Positions 34,987 through 44,788 of a DNA stretch of 64,000 nt are shown here, in pieces; position 1 is the stretch's first letter, and each line of letters starts with the position of its first letter. The stretch is from positions 124,001 to 188,000 of the forward strand of contig NZ_JAPDFL010000001.1 of NCBI RefSeq assembly GCF_025949695.1, read 5' to 3'. The DNA comes from Pararhodobacter zhoushanensis (lineage in GTDB: Bacteria; Pseudomonadota; Alphaproteobacteria; Rhodobacterales; Rhodobacteraceae). The notes under the pieces were generated by a model. It was given only the letters and a program-made list of their open reading frames with translations, searched no databases and had not been told where the DNA came from. The position numbers and the translations under genes are program-made.

Positions 34987-37074
34987 TTACTTGCTACCCC
35001 CGGGCGAGGGCGCGCCCGGCTCGATCAGAAAACTGTAACTGCCCTGCCACCGCCCGTAGGCGATGCTGTCGATGCCGTTGCGGCGGCTGGCAGCATAGCC
35101 GTCCTGCCCCGGCAGAACCGTGACGGCGACCACACCCGTCTCACCGGCCCGCAGCACGCCCGCATGCACCGCCGCGCGGGCGATCGTGCTGTCGTCGGTA
35201 TAGACATCGCTGCCCCAGACCGAACCCGTGGTCGCGCCTGTCACTTCGAAGCGGAGCACCAGCCCGTTCTGGCCCCGGTAGCGCGTCATGTTGCCCGGAT
35301 CGGGCAGCACATCGACCGGCGGCGGGGCCATCGGCATCGCAAGACGGTAACTGCCGTTCCAGCGCCCGTACGAGCGGCTCTCGACCCCGTTCCTGCTGGT
35401 CCCGCTATACGCGATCTGCCCCGGCTCCACGGTGACCGTGACCACGCCCGTCTGCCCGACCTGCAACAGCCCGGCATGGACCGCAGCGCGCCCCAGCGGG
35501 CTGTCATCGGTATAAACCTCGGTGCCCCAGATCGCGCCACTGGCCGACCCGGTGACCCGGAAGCGGAAGGTCTGGCCATCCTGCCCCCGGTACGCGGTCA
35601 TGGTGCCGGGATCGGCCAGCACGCCCTGCGGAAGTGGCGGCGTCACAGGCACAGGCGGCACTGGCGCGGGCGGCGCAAAGGTCTCCATCGCCAGCGTGGC
35701 CTGACAGGTGCTCGACCCGAAGGTGCCGACCCAGATGTCATAGGCCCCCGGCACCGCCCGCTCGACCCGCAGGCGCGGGTTCAGCCCCGCGTCGTCGTCG
35801 TTGAACAGCCACGGCCCCAAGGGGCCATGAACCAGCAACACCGGATCGCAGGTGCCATCCACGCGGAACTCAAGATCATGGTTCTGCGGATTGTCCGTAA
35901 GGTTCAGCGTGAAATCGGGCCGCTGGATGATGTGCCCGTGCCCGGGAACCGAACCACAGGCCCCCAGATCCAGCGAACCGCCCGCCACGACCCCGACGCT
36001 TTGCGGCACCCGAAGTCCCTGCGCGTTATAGGTCAGCATCTGGCCGTTCTGCCCCGGGTCAGGACAGAGCGCAGGTTGCGGCGGTTGCGGTGGCTGGGGC
36101 GGTTGCGGTTGCTGGGGTTGGCCGCCGAAGCTTTCAACGATCAGCGTCGCCGGGCAGGTGTTGGCCCCGAACGTGCCAACCCAGACGTCATACGACCCCG
36201 TCGGCGCAGCAGGCAGCCGCAGCCGCGAATTCAGGCCCTCGCTGTCATCGTTGAACGACCACTGCCCCGAGGGTCCGCGCACCAGCAGCACCGGATCGCA
36301 ATTGGCCTCAACCCGAAACTCCAGATCATAGCGCGGATTGTTATGCGTCAGGTCCAGCGTGAAATCCGGTCGCTGCGCAACGCGGCCATGACCGGGCACG
36401 TTGGGGCACGTGGCCAGCGTCACAGTGCCGCCTGCCGTCACGCCATGGCGCTGCGGCGTCCTCAGCTGCCGCGCGGCATAGGTCAGCAACTGGCCATGGG
36501 CGTTGGGATCGGGGCAGGCGACGGTCTGCGGCGGAACAAGGGGCGGTGACAGCGGCGGCGCGACACCGCCGGTTCCGCCGAAGGTCTCAGTGATCAGCGT
36601 GGCCTGACACAGGCTTGGGCCATAGGTGCCGACCCAGATGTCATAAGCCCCGACCTCGGCATTGCTCTGACGGATACGGGGGTTAACGCCGTTGGAGTCG
36701 TCGTTGAACAACCATCCGCCGCTGGGACTGCGCACAAGCAGGACGGTGTCACAGGTGCCTTCGACCCGGAACTCCAGATCATAGCCCGGCTGATTCCGCG
36801 TCAGGTTCAGGGTGAAGTCGGGACGGCGCGCGACGTGACCGCTGCCCTGCACCCGGTTGCACCGGCGCAGATCGACGTTGCCACCGGCGGTCACCGGGTG
36901 GCTTTGCGGCACCCATAACTGCTGGCCGGTATAGCTCAACGCCTGACCGCTGGCGTTCGGATTGGGACAGTTCTGCGCGCTCACCGGGGCTGCAAGCCCA
37001 AGGACCACCAGCAGCGCACCCAGACCGGCGCGCAGCCCGAAGCCGGTGACTCGCCGCTCGAAAAATCGGAGCAT
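34987..37074 (-). CDS. Secreted protein: three four-Cys PPC-like modules plus two LCCL domains
   Basis: 695 residues with a signal peptide (cleavage near residue 34, VSAQ-N). Three copies of the four-Cys module occupy about residues 36-166, 187-318 and 337-467. Cysteine spacing is identical in all three (36, 36 and 48 residues apart: 36/72/108/156, 187/223/259/307, 337/373/409/457). Each module keeps an FNDD...N.R.R and a (A/S)YD(I/V)WVGT(F/Y) block. Proline/glutamine-rich linkers (for example 319-335) separate them. Two cysteine-free LCCL domains end the protein (488-579, 591-683). The start at 37074 has GGGAGG in front. Probably co-transcribed with the 385-residue paralogue 148 bp downstream. 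Predicted periplasmic or surface; function unknown. Confidence 0.85.
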   Translation of the reverse strand: MLRFFERRVTGFGLRAGLGALLVVLGLAAPVSAQNCPNPNASGQALSYTGQQLWVPQSHPVTAGGNVDLRRCNRVQGSGHVARRPDFTLNLTRNQPGYDLEFRVEGTCDTVLLVRSPSGGWLFNDDSNGVNPRIRQSNAEVGAYDIWVGTYGPSLCQATLITETFGGTGGVAPPLSPPLVPPQTVACPDPNAHGQLLTYAARQLRTPQRHGVTAGGTVTLATCPNVPGHGRVAQRPDFTLDLTHNNPRYDLEFRVEANCDPVLLVRGPSGQWSFNDDSEGLNSRLRLPAAPTGSYDVWVGTFGANTCPATLIVESFGGQPQQPQPPQPPQPPQPALCPDPGQNGQMLTYNAQGLRVPQSVGVVAGGSLDLGACGSVPGHGHIIQRPDFTLNLTDNPQNHDLEFRVDGTCDPVLLVHGPLGPWLFNDDDAGLNPRLRVERAVPGAYDIWVGTFGSSTCQATLAMETFAPPAPVPPVPVTPPLPQGVLADPGTMTAYRGQDGQTFRFRVTGSASGAIWGTEVYTDDSPLGRAAVHAGLLQVGQTGVVTVTVEPGQIAYSGTSRNGVESRSYGRWNGSYRLAMPMAPPPVDVLPDPGNMTRYRGQNGLVLRFEVTGATTGSVWGSDVYTDDSTIARAAVHAGVLRAGETGVVAVTVLPGQDGYAASRRNGIDSIAYGRWQGSYSFLIEPGAPSPGGSK

Positions 37075-37205
37075 GGCGTCCTCCCTCAGTGTACATAGCC
37101 CGGCAGCACGAAGGCGCCGGAAAAATAATCGGCTTTAAACACAGGAATGCTGCGACGAGTCGCGCTTGAAATCAAGGAATTTGCGCGTGAAGGCAGGCCG
37201 GGGGC

Positions 37206-37241
37206 CAGTCAGCGGGTCAGTCGGCTGGTCAGTCGGCGCGC
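37206..37241. repeat. Three 12-bp tandem repeats across the exporter stop codon
   Basis: CAGTCAGCGGGT, CAGTCGGCTGGT and CAGTCGGCGCGC in series. The stop codon of the EamA gene (37229-37231) lies at the junction of the second and third units. Confidence 0.6.
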
Positions 37242-38158
37242 AGCAAGATCAGCAGCGCGACAACGATCAACGCCACACCGGGCAGCACCAGCAGACCGGG
37301 TCCGCCATGGCCCAGAGCCAGCTCCCACAGGATGATCCAGCAGGGCGTGGCATAGGTATAGGCCATGACCTTGGACACCGGCAGCCGTTGGGCGGCGAAC
37401 TGAAGCGCGGTGGCGGAGAACGCCGTCGCGAAGACCACCAGATAGGCCAGCGTCACCCAGACCAGCGCGGGCAAAGCGCCCCAATCGGTCGCCAGCAGAT
37501 CGCGCCAGCCATAGGCAAGCAGCACGAAAAACCCGGCCCCGGTGATCATCGACGCGGTGACCAGCGCGCTTTCGCCACGATTGAGGCGGCGCAGCATCGG
37601 CGCATAGACCGCGTGCAGGATACAGCCGAGGAAATAGATCCCCTCGCCCTGCCCGACCTCAAAGCCCACCAACGCCGCCGTGTCGCCGCGAAAGATCACC
37701 CACAGGGCCCCGACAGCCCCGACACCCAGCGCCGTGCCGACCACCGGGCGCAGGCGCTGGCCCAGAAAGGGCCAGGCGACGGCGGCCGTCATCAGCGGTG
37801 TCAGCGTGAACACCGCCCCGGCCGAGACCGGCCGTGCGGTCTTCAGCCCCTCGAACATCAGCACGAAATACCCGGTATAGAGCGCCGCCATCAGCCCATA
37901 GCGCCACGGCGCGCGCCAATCGGCACGGGTAAAGCCCCGCTGGCCGTCGCGCCCGCCGCCCGGCACGATGCTCACCAACAGCGCCAGCACCAGCGAGGCC
38001 AGCAAGAAGCGCACCGCCGTCAGCGCGACCGGTGAGATGTCATTGGCCACCATCGCGCCAAGACTGAACGAGCCCGACACCGCCGCCGAAAACCCCAGCA
38101 TCGCGGCGTGGCCCCGCAGCGCCTGCGCCCGCCCGCGTGATGCCGCAAAGCCAGTCAT
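37229..38158 (-). CDS. EamA/DMT family transporter
   Basis: Inner-membrane exporter of about 309 residues with ten predicted helices in two EamA repeats: LGFSAAVSGSFSLGAMVANDISPVALTAVRFLLASLVLALL in the first, and YATPCWIILWELALGHGGPGLLVLPGVALIVVALLIL at the end. Substrate unknown; family members export metabolites or amino acids. The ATG at 38158 is preferred; one at 38188 would overlap the end of the LysR gene. The two genes are on the same strand and almost touch, so the regulator probably travels with and may control the exporter. Confidence 0.85.
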   Translation of the reverse strand: MTGFAASRGRAQALRGHAAMLGFSAAVSGSFSLGAMVANDISPVALTAVRFLLASLVLALLVSIVPGGGRDGQRGFTRADWRAPWRYGLMAALYTGYFVLMFEGLKTARPVSAGAVFTLTPLMTAAVAWPFLGQRLRPVVGTALGVGAVGALWVIFRGDTAALVGFEVGQGEGIYFLGCILHAVYAPMLRRLNRGESALVTASMITGAGFFVLLAYGWRDLLATDWGALPALVWVTLAYLVVFATAFSATALQFAAQRLPVSKVMAYTYATPCWIILWELALGHGGPGLLVLPGVALIVVALLILLRAD

Positions 38159-38171
38159 GGGACGAAGCCGG

Positions 38172-39041
38172 TCATTGACGAAACGCATCCTTGATCACCC
38201 GAACCGCCGCCTGAACCTTGGGCGTCCGGTGCAGATCGACATGGGTCACCATCCAGACGGTGAACTCCCATTCTGGACGCGATGGCATGACCTGCACCAG
38301 ATCCGACCCGGTTTCCGTCGGCGCCAGAAAACCCAGCCCCAGCCCGTCGACAATCGCCGCGCGCCGCGCGCCGGCCTCGTTCGAGCGGAAAACCACATGC
38401 GGCTTGACGCTGAGTTTTGACAGCCATTGCGCGAAGGGCGCACGGTCGTCATCGTACTCCTCACCGATGAAGCGATGATCAGCCAGGGCCGCGTCATCGG
38501 CGGGCGTCCCGTGCCGGGCCAGATAGGCCGCGCTGGCGTACAGACCAACCGGGCATTGCGCCAGCGCCTGCACCACGTTGTCGGGCTCCGTCGGGCGCGG
38601 CCCGGCACGCACCGCCAGATGCGCCTCGCCATATTCCAGCCGCAACACGCGGCGGTCGGTCTGTATGCGGATCACCAGATCCGGGTAGTTCTCGGCCAGC
38701 TCGTTGATGGCCGGGCGCAGCATGGGGATCAGGGCAGGCAGCGTGGTGATGACCAGATCACCCTCGATCCCGGTGCCCGCGCCAGTCAGGCGGGTGCCCA
38801 GTTGAGCGAATTGCTCCTCGGTTACCCGCCCGACCTGAGCCAGCGCATTCCCCGCTTCGGTCGGGGTATAGCCCCGGGCATGGCGCTGAAACAGCTTGAC
38901 GCCGAGCCGGGCTTCCAGCGCATCGATATGGCGGATGACGGTGGCGTGGTGAACACCCAGGGCATCAGCGGCACCGCTCACGGTGCCTGCGCGCGCAACC
39001 TGCCAGGCCGTGCGGATCTCGTCCCAGGATTCGATGCTCAT
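38172..39041 (-). CDS. LysR family transcriptional regulator
   Basis: 289 residues. The N-terminal winged helix-turn-helix (WDEIRTAWQVARAGTVSGAADALGVHHATVIRHIDALEARLGVKLFQR) is followed by a substrate-binding domain (DLVITTLPALIPML...AGARRAAIVDGLGLGFLAPTE). The ATG at 39041 fits the family start; the frame is open upstream, but that part is not conserved. Divergent from pncA across 148 bp, so either pncA or the EamA gene behind it could be its target. The effector is unknown. Confidence 0.88.
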   Translation of the reverse strand: MSIESWDEIRTAWQVARAGTVSGAADALGVHHATVIRHIDALEARLGVKLFQRHARGYTPTEAGNALAQVGRVTEEQFAQLGTRLTGAGTGIEGDLVITTLPALIPMLRPAINELAENYPDLVIRIQTDRRVLRLEYGEAHLAVRAGPRPTEPDNVVQALAQCPVGLYASAAYLARHGTPADDAALADHRFIGEEYDDDRAPFAQWLSKLSVKPHVVFRSNEAGARRAAIVDGLGLGFLAPTETGSDLVQVMPSRPEWEFTVWMVTHVDLHRTPKVQAAVRVIKDAFRQ

Positions 39042-39189
39042 GATGCGGTCTTTCTGTGCATTGGTCCACAGTCTCGCTGTATTTTGTGAGATCACGCAGG
39101 GGGCTGCAAGGGGCAATCGCCCCCCGCGCCCGGCTTGACGCCGCGCCGCAGAACGCCTTTGATCCCCGCCGAAACCGCAGGAGACCGCC

Positions 39190-39798
39190 ATGCAACCCGA
39201 TACCCACGCCCTGATCGCCATCGACGTGCAAAACGATTTCTGCCCCGGCGGCGCGCTGGCCGTGGCAAACGGGGAGGACGTTGTCGCGCCGATCAACACC
39301 CTGCTGGACGATTTCGCGGTGCGCGTGCTGACGCAGGACTGGCACCCGGCGGATCACAGCTCGTTTGCCGCCACCCATCCGGGGGCCGCGCCCTATTCGA
39401 TGACCCGGATGCCCTATGGCCCGCAGGTGCTCTGGCCGACGCATTGCGTGCAGGGCAGTGCGGGGGCGGCGTTTCATCCGGGGTTGCATACCGACCGCGC
39501 CGATCTGGTGATCCGCAAAGGCTTCCGCCCGGCGATCGACAGCTATTCTGCCTTCTTCGAGAACGACAAGGTGACTCCGACCGGGCTGGACGGCTATTTG
39601 CGGTCGCGCGGGGTGACCACGCTGACGCTGGCCGGCCTCGCCACCGATTTCTGCGTCGCCTACTCGGCGCTCGATGCCGCTCGGCTGGGCTATGCCGTGA
39701 CCGTCCGCCTCGATGCCTGCCGCGGCATTGATCTGGAGGGGTCGCTGGCAGCCGCGCTGGACCAGATGCGCGCGGCGGGGGTTTTGCTTCACGGGTGA
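39190..39798 (+). CDS. pncA: Nicotinamidase
   Basis: Hydrolyses nicotinamide to nicotinate for NAD salvage; members also activate pyrazinamide. 202 residues of the isochorismatase fold. The catalytic Asp is in IAIDVQNDFCPGGAL, metal-binding residues are in TQDWHPADHSSFAATHP, the Lys is in RKGFRPAIDSYSAF, and the nucleophilic Cys is in LATDFCVAYSALDA. The start at 39190 follows CAGGAGA. Confidence 0.95.
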   Translation: MQPDTHALIAIDVQNDFCPGGALAVANGEDVVAPINTLLDDFAVRVLTQDWHPADHSSFAATHPGAAPYSMTRMPYGPQVLWPTHCVQGSAGAAFHPGLHTDRADLVIRKGFRPAIDSYSAFFENDKVTPTGLDGYLRSRGVTTLTLAGLATDFCVAYSALDAARLGYAVTVRLDACRGIDLEGSLAAALDQMRAAGVLLHG

Positions 39799-39856
39799 GG
39801 CGTTTCGCCCTTGGCCGAGACGGCTGTCGCCGCCGCGCCCTCGGGCGACCCAGGCA

Positions 39857-39998
39857 GGGGGGCGTCGCCCCCTCTTGGCCTGACGGCCAATTCACCCCCC
39901 AGGATATTTAAGGACAGATGATAAGGTTTCGTTAACCACGTCCCATCATCTGTCTGAAAATATCCACGGGGGATTTTCAAGGGGGCGCGTGCGTCCCC
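39857..39998. repeat. Dispersed nested palindrome, copy D
   Basis: Between the convergent pncA and ftsK genes. Left arm 39892-39922 (CCCCCC-GGATATTT then GGACAGATGAT), right arm 39945-39973 (ATCATCTGTCTG then AAATATCCACGGGGG). Same GATGAT subtype as copy A. The centre reads ATAA-N7-TTAACC at 39921-39937, with the spacer GGTTTCG identical to copy C. A CAAGGGGG...CCCCCTTG hairpin follows at about 39978-40002. Confidence 0.85.
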
Positions 39999-40026
39999 CT
40001 TGAAGCGGGCGTGGGTGGCAACCTAC

Positions 40027-40060
40027 GCGGCGCGAGGGGCTCGATGCCCCCGAGCGCCGC
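40027..40060. repeat. Tandem-GA hairpin repeat, copy 2
   Basis: GCGGCGC-GA-GGGGC, loop TCGAT, GCCCC-GA-GCGCCGC. It lies just outside palindrome copy D and 12 bp beyond the ftsK stop. Confidence 0.75.
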
Positions 40061-40071
40061 ACCCGCCGCGC

Positions 40072-43000
40072 TCAATGCGCCTCGGGCACCAGGATTTCGC
40101 GTTTGCCGACGTGGTTGGCCGTCGACACCACACCCTCGTCTTCCATCTGCTCGACCAGACGCGCCGCCTTGTTATAGCCGATGCCCAGTTTGCGCTGGAT
40201 ATACGAGGTCGAGCATTTGCGATCCCGCGCGACGATGGCCACGGCCTGATCGTAGAGCGCGTCTTCGCCGCCGGAATCGCCCAGCCCCAGCACCGCGTCG
40301 ATATCCGCCTCACGCTCGGAATCCGGGCCGTCGAGGACGCTGTTGACGTAAGCCGGCTCGCCATAGCTCTTCAGATGCGCGACGATCTCCTCGACCTCGG
40401 CATCGGACACAAACGGCCCGTGCACGCGGGTGATCTTCGATCCTCCCGCCATGTAGAGCATATCGCCCTGACCCAGCAGTTGCTCGGCCCCTTGTTCGCC
40501 CAGGATCGTCCGGCTGTCGATTTTCGACGTCACCTGGAACGAGATCCGGGTGGGGAAGTTGGCCTTGATCGTGCCGGTGATCACGTCCACAGACGGGCGC
40601 TGCGTCGCCATGATCAGGTGGATGCCCGAGGCCCGCGCCATCTGTGCCAGCCGCTGGATGCAGGCTTCGATCTCTTTGCCCGCGACCATCATCAGGTCGG
40701 CCATCTCGTCCACGATGACCACGATGAACGGCAGCACTTCGGGTGCGAATTCTTCGGTCTCGAACACCGGATCGCCGGTTTCGTCGTCGAACCCGGTCTG
40801 CACGGTGCGCTTGAACATCTCGCCCTTGGCCAGCGCCTCGCGCACGCGGCCGTTATAACCCTCGATGTTGCGCACGCCGGTCTTCGACATCTTGCGATAG
40901 CGCTCTTCCATCTCGCCGACGACCCATTTCAGCGCCACGACGGCTTTCTTGGGATCGGTCACCACGGGCGAGAGCAGATGCGGGATACCGTCATAGATGC
41001 TGAGTTCCAGCATCTTGGGGTCGATCATGATCAACCGGCATTCAGCCGGCGTCAGCTTGTAGAGCAGCGACAGGATCATCGTGTTGATCGCCACCGATTT
41101 ACCCGAGCCCGTGGTCCCCGCGATCAGCAGGTGGGGCATCTTGGCGAGGTTGGCGACCACCGGATCCCCGGCGATATCCTTGCCCAGCGCCAGCGGCAGC
41201 CGCATCGTGCTGTCGCCGAAGTCGCGGGTGGCGAGGATCTCGCGCAGCACCACGGTTTCGCGGTGGGCGTTGGGCAGCTCGATCCCGATGACCGAGCGGC
41301 CCGGCACCGTCGACACCCGCGCCGACAGCGCCGACATCGAGCGGGCGATATCGTCGGACAGACCGATCACCCGGCTGGCCTTGAGGCCCGGCGCGGGTTC
41401 CAGCTCGTACTGCGTGACCACCGGACCGGGGCGCGCATCGACGATATCGCCGCGCACGCCGTAATCCTCCAGCACGCTTTCCAGCATCCGCGAGTTCTGG
41501 TCCAGCGCGTCCTGCGACACCACCATGCGCTGCTCAAGCCGCGGGTCGCGCAGCAGCGCCAGCGGTGGCAGCTCGAACCCGTCGCTGGGCGGCTCGAACG
41601 GCAGAACCGGTTGCGCTTCGGCCTGCGCGCGGCGCGAGGGGACCGGCGTGCGACGCGCCATGCTGGCACTGGGCGCAGGCCGGGTTTCCGGGTCAAGCCC
41701 GGCACGCGGCGGTGGCGCGTCATAGCGGTCGTCATAATCGTCGTAGTCGTCCTGCTCGTCGTCGATCAGAACATCCTGCGACGCCACCGGCGGGGCAGCG
41801 CGGACCGGAGCCCGGGCGATCTCGGGTGCAAACGCGCCGGGATAGGCCGCAGGCGCTGGCGCCGGCTGGTAGCCGAACGCGTGGCTGAACGCATAGCCCA
41901 TCGGCGCAGGCTCGGCCGGACCGGTCAGCACAGGTTCGCGCCGCCCCCCGGTCAGCGGCGGTTCAGCCTGTTGCGCCGGATCCTGCGCGCCGGGCTTCAC
42001 GCGCTTGCTCGGATAGGCCTCGGGGTCGAAGCGCAGCACCGGCTTGGCCCTTGTGCGCGAGGTCATCAGCTCGGCGATGCGCGCGCGCAGACCTTCGGGG
42101 CTGGGACGCTCGGCCTGCTGGGCCGGATCGGACAAATGCGGCTCGATCAGCTCGCCTTCCGGCATCGCCCAGTCCGTACGGGTCTGGCGGGCGGGCGGCT
42201 GGTGCTGCGGGGCCTCGGGACGGCGGCCAAGGCTGGCGACGCGGCCCAGAACGCCCTGACGGTCCGGCTGCGCCCAGGATTGCGGCGGTTCGGCGCTATA
42301 GGCAGGCGCCTCGCCGCGGCGCGGTGCGGCGCGGTGCGCGGCCCGGGCAGGCCGGTCGTCGTAGGGCGCGTAATCGGGGGTATAGTCGGGCGCGTCGTCA
42401 TAGACGGCGTAGGGGTCAGGCTGCCAATCCGACGGCGGGGCCGCACGGCGCGCACTGACCTGAGGCTCGGCCGGATGACCATAGCCGCGCGGGTCCGGCG
42501 TCGCGTGACGCTGGGCGCGCAGCGGCGCGCGCTGTGGTTCGCGCTGTGGTTCGGGGGCGTGCCAGCCCGGGGCGGCCGGCTCTTCCCACGGCTGATATTG
42601 CGTCAGCGCGTGCTCGGCTGCAGCGCGGGCCTGCGCCCGCGTCTCGCGGCGGGTCTGCCACTGGTCGTGACCGCGCGCAGCCAGACCGCCGACACCCCGG
42701 GCCGACAGGCCAAGCACCGACAAAAGCCCGGCATAGGTCAGGATCAGACCCGACAGCAGGAACTGAGCGATGCGGATCAGCTCGGGCACCGACGAGCCCA
42801 GCACATAGAGATACAGGGCCACCGCCGCTGCAAAACTCAGCAGCGTGACGATATTGGCCACCGTGGTGGTCATCGGCAGCGTGGTCATCACCGCTGCCAG
42901 CACGGTATCGCCGAACATGCCGCCCAGACCGAAGTTCTGCGACCAGCCCGGCCCCACCACCAGCGAGGCCAGCCAGACCGACCCCATCGCAATGGCAACC

Positions 43001-43347
43001 GGCACGAACAGCGAGCGGCCCATGATGTTTTCTTCGCCCTGATGGATCACCAGACGCAGGCCCCAGACCCCCAGCGCCAGCGCAAGTCCCCAGGCCCCCT
43101 TGCCGGTAATCGTCACCAAAGGCGCGGCCAGCGCGGCACCGGCACGGCCCAGCGCGTTGTGCACCGGGGCATCGGTGGCGGCCATCCACGAGGGATCCTC
43201 GGGCGAGTAAGAGCCAAGCACCAGCGCAAGGATCAGCCCCAGCCCGATCAGGCACAGGCCGAGCAATTCCTTGCCACGTTGGTTCAGCACCGCTTGCAGG
43301 CGGCGGTCGAGCAGGGGTTCGCGTTGGGGGCTGGGATAGCTGGCCAT
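40072..43347 (-). CDS. ftsK: DNA translocase FtsK
   Basis: Septum-located DNA pump that clears chromosome dimers at division, 1091 residues. The N-terminal membrane domain has four or five helices ([39 protein letters not shown]). A long Pro/Arg/Ala-rich linker (about residues 230-560) contains an unusual acidic [15 protein letters not shown] stretch. The RecA-like motor has Walker [31 protein letters not shown], and [12 protein letters not shown]. The gamma winged helix at the end ([31 protein letters not shown]) reads the orienting KOPS sites. The ATG at 43347 has GAGGA in front and follows the aminotransferase stop by 7 bp. Confidence 0.96.
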   Translation of the reverse strand: MASYPSPQREPLLDRRLQAVLNQRGKELLGLCLIGLGLILALVLGSYSPEDPSWMAATDAPVHNALGRAGAALAAPLVTITGKGAWGLALALGVWGLRLVIHQGEENIMGRSLFVPVAIAMGSVWLASLVVGPGWSQNFGLGGMFGDTVLAAVMTTLPMTTTVANIVTLLSFAAAVALYLYVLGSSVPELIRIAQFLLSGLILTYAGLLSVLGLSARGVGGLAARGHDQWQTRRETRAQARAAAEHALTQYQPWEEPAAPGWHAPEPQREPQRAPLRAQRHATPDPRGYGHPAEPQVSARRAAPPSDWQPDPYAVYDDAPDYTPDYAPYDDRPARAAHRAAPRRGEAPAYSAEPPQSWAQPDRQGVLGRVASLGRRPEAPQHQPPARQTRTDWAMPEGELIEPHLSDPAQQAERPSPEGLRARIAELMTSRTRAKPVLRFDPEAYPSKRVKPGAQDPAQQAEPPLTGGRREPVLTGPAEPAPMGYAFSHAFGYQPAPAPAAYPGAFAPEIARAPVRAAPPVASQDVLIDDEQDDYDDYDDRYDAPPPRAGLDPETRPAPSASMARRTPVPSRRAQAEAQPVLPFEPPSDGFELPPLALLRDPRLEQRMVVSQDALDQNSRMLESVLEDYGVRGDIVDARPGPVVTQYELEPAPGLKASRVIGLSDDIARSMSALSARVSTVPGRSVIGIELPNAHRETVVLREILATRDFGDSTMRLPLALGKDIAGDPVVANLAKMPHLLIAGTTGSGKSVAINTMILSLLYKLTPAECRLIMIDPKMLELSIYDGIPHLLSPVVTDPKKAVVALKWVVGEMEERYRKMSKTGVRNIEGYNGRVREALAKGEMFKRTVQTGFDDETGDPVFETEEFAPEVLPFIVVIVDEMADLMMVAGKEIEACIQRLAQMARASGIHLIMATQRPSVDVITGTIKANFPTRISFQVTSKIDSRTILGEQGAEQLLGQGDMLYMAGGSKITRVHGPFVSDAEVEEIVAHLKSYGEPAYVNSVLDGPDSEREADIDAVLGLGDSGGEDALYDQAVAIVARDRKCSTSYIQRKLGIGYNKAARLVEQMEDEGVVSTANHVGKREILVPEAH

Positions 43348-43354
43348 CGGGTCC

Positions 43355-44533
43355 TCACGCATAAAGGCAGGTACGCAGCCTGTTCAGGCCGCGACGGGTT
43401 TCGTCCTCGGGGCCGACAAGGGCCACGCGGATGTATCCCGCGCCGGGGTTCTCACCCGCAACGTCTCGTGACAGATAGGCGCCCGGCAGCACACGCAGAC
43501 CGGTTTCGCGCCAGAGTTTCACGGTTGCCGCTTCGCCATCGGCGACGGGCAGCCACAGGAAAAAGCCTGCCTCGGGTGGCAGATAGGCGTTCAGACCGCC
43601 AAAGATTTCGTCGGCCACCGCGTATTTGCGCTGATAGAGCGCGCGGCTGACATCGACATGGGCCTCATCGGCCCAGGCGGCGGCGGCAACGGCTTGCAAG
43701 GGTTCAGGCAGGGGCGCACCGGCATAGGCGCGCAGCTGGCGGATCGCCTTGATCGAGGCAGGCCCGCCCGCCACAAAGCCCGAGCGCAGGCCCGGCAGGT
43801 TCGAGCGCTTCGACAGCGAATGGAACGACACCACGCGCTCGGGGTCGGCACCGATCTGCTGCGCGACCTCCAGAATGCCCGGCGGCGGCGTGTCGCGGTA
43901 AATTTCGGAATAACACTCATCCGCGAAAATGCGGAAATCGTGCTTTTCGGCCAGCGCCAGCAGCGCCGCCCAGTAGTCGCGGCTGGCCACCGCGCCCTGC
44001 GGGTTCGCGGGCGAGCACAGATAGGCGATGGTCACCCGGTCCAGAAGCGCGGGCGGCAGGCTGGTGTAATCGGGCAAATGCCCGGTGGCGGCGGTGGCGG
44101 GCACATAGACCGGCTCGGCCCCGGCGGTCAGCGCGGCGATGGCATAGACCTGATAAAAGGGATTGGGCGTCAGAATGACGGGCTGGCCGCCCTTCTTGCG
44201 CTCGGGCGACAGCGCAAGGGCGGCGTTGAACAACCCCTCACGCGTGCCGTTGAGCACCATCAGCCGGTCGGTGCCGATCTCGACGCGGTAGCGCCGCTTG
44301 AGCCACGCGGAAATCGCCCCCAGCAAAGCGGGCGTGCCGTCGTTGGACGGGTACTTCGCGAATCCCGCGATATTGGCGGTGAGCACCTCGGCCAGAAACG
44401 GCGGCATCGCGTGACGCGGCTCGCCGATGGTCATCGCAATAGGCTCGCCCCCCGGTTCATAGGGATCGAGTAACGCGCGCAAACGCGGAAATGCGTACTC
44501 TGGCAGGTTCGAAAACCGCTCAGGAAATGCCAT
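43355..44533 (-). CDS. PLP aminotransferase class I/II, DapC-like
   Basis: 392 residues, fold type I. Blocks: [22 protein letters not shown] near the start, [55 protein letters not shown] with the cofactor Asp/Tyr, and [18 protein letters not shown] with the Schiff-base Lys. Best match is the succinyldiaminopimelate transaminase-type subgroup (lysine/peptidoglycan precursor), but the substrate is inferred. The ATG at 44533 has GAGG at a 6-base spacing; the frame is open much further upstream without ribosome sites. Followed by ftsK, suggesting a cell wall/division operon. Confidence 0.85.
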   Translation of the reverse strand: MAFPERFSNLPEYAFPRLRALLDPYEPGGEPIAMTIGEPRHAMPPFLAEVLTANIAGFAKYPSNDGTPALLGAISAWLKRRYRVEIGTDRLMVLNGTREGLFNAALALSPERKKGGQPVILTPNPFYQVYAIAALTAGAEPVYVPATAATGHLPDYTSLPPALLDRVTIAYLCSPANPQGAVASRDYWAALLALAEKHDFRIFADECYSEIYRDTPPPGILEVAQQIGADPERVVSFHSLSKRSNLPGLRSGFVAGGPASIKAIRQLRAYAGAPLPEPLQAVAAAAWADEAHVDVSRALYQRKYAVADEIFGGLNAYLPPEAGFFLWLPVADGEAATVKLWRETGLRVLPGAYLSRDVAGENPGAGYIRVALVGPEDETRRGLNRLRTCLYA

Positions 44534-44706
44534 GGACTGCCTCATATCGACGGGATCGTGTCGCCCCGCTTTCGAGCGAGGATAACGCGCGTTTGCGCTC
44601 AGGTCCAGAAAAACGGTGCCATTTCGAGAGGTTGCAACAGGGGTCTGTGGCTTTTTCGCCGCTTGCGGCTGGCAGAGGCGGGGGCTGCGCGCCCCCCGCA
44701 CCCCTG

Positions 44707-44788
44707 CGCCCGAGGGGGAGCACGCTCCCCCTCGGGACACCCCCCGTGGATATTTAGGGACAGATGATGCGCGCGCCGCGAGATGTGG
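44707..44788. repeat. Half copy of the dispersed palindrome, copy E
   Basis: One arm only: CACCCCCCGTGGATATTTAG then GGACAGATGATG (44738-44769), preceded by a GCCCGAGGGGGAG hairpin (44709-44737). Beyond it GGTTAGCGAAAC (44787-44798) resembles the centre GGTTAACGAAA of copy G and supplies the stop codon of the chaN-like gene. The second arm is absent because coding sequence begins there. Confidence 0.7.

Noticed and set aside
40000..43650. Open frame of 1216 codons on the plus strand
   Set aside because: Antisense to ftsK and the aminotransferase end; composition is an Arg/His/Gly shadow and it has no ribosome site.
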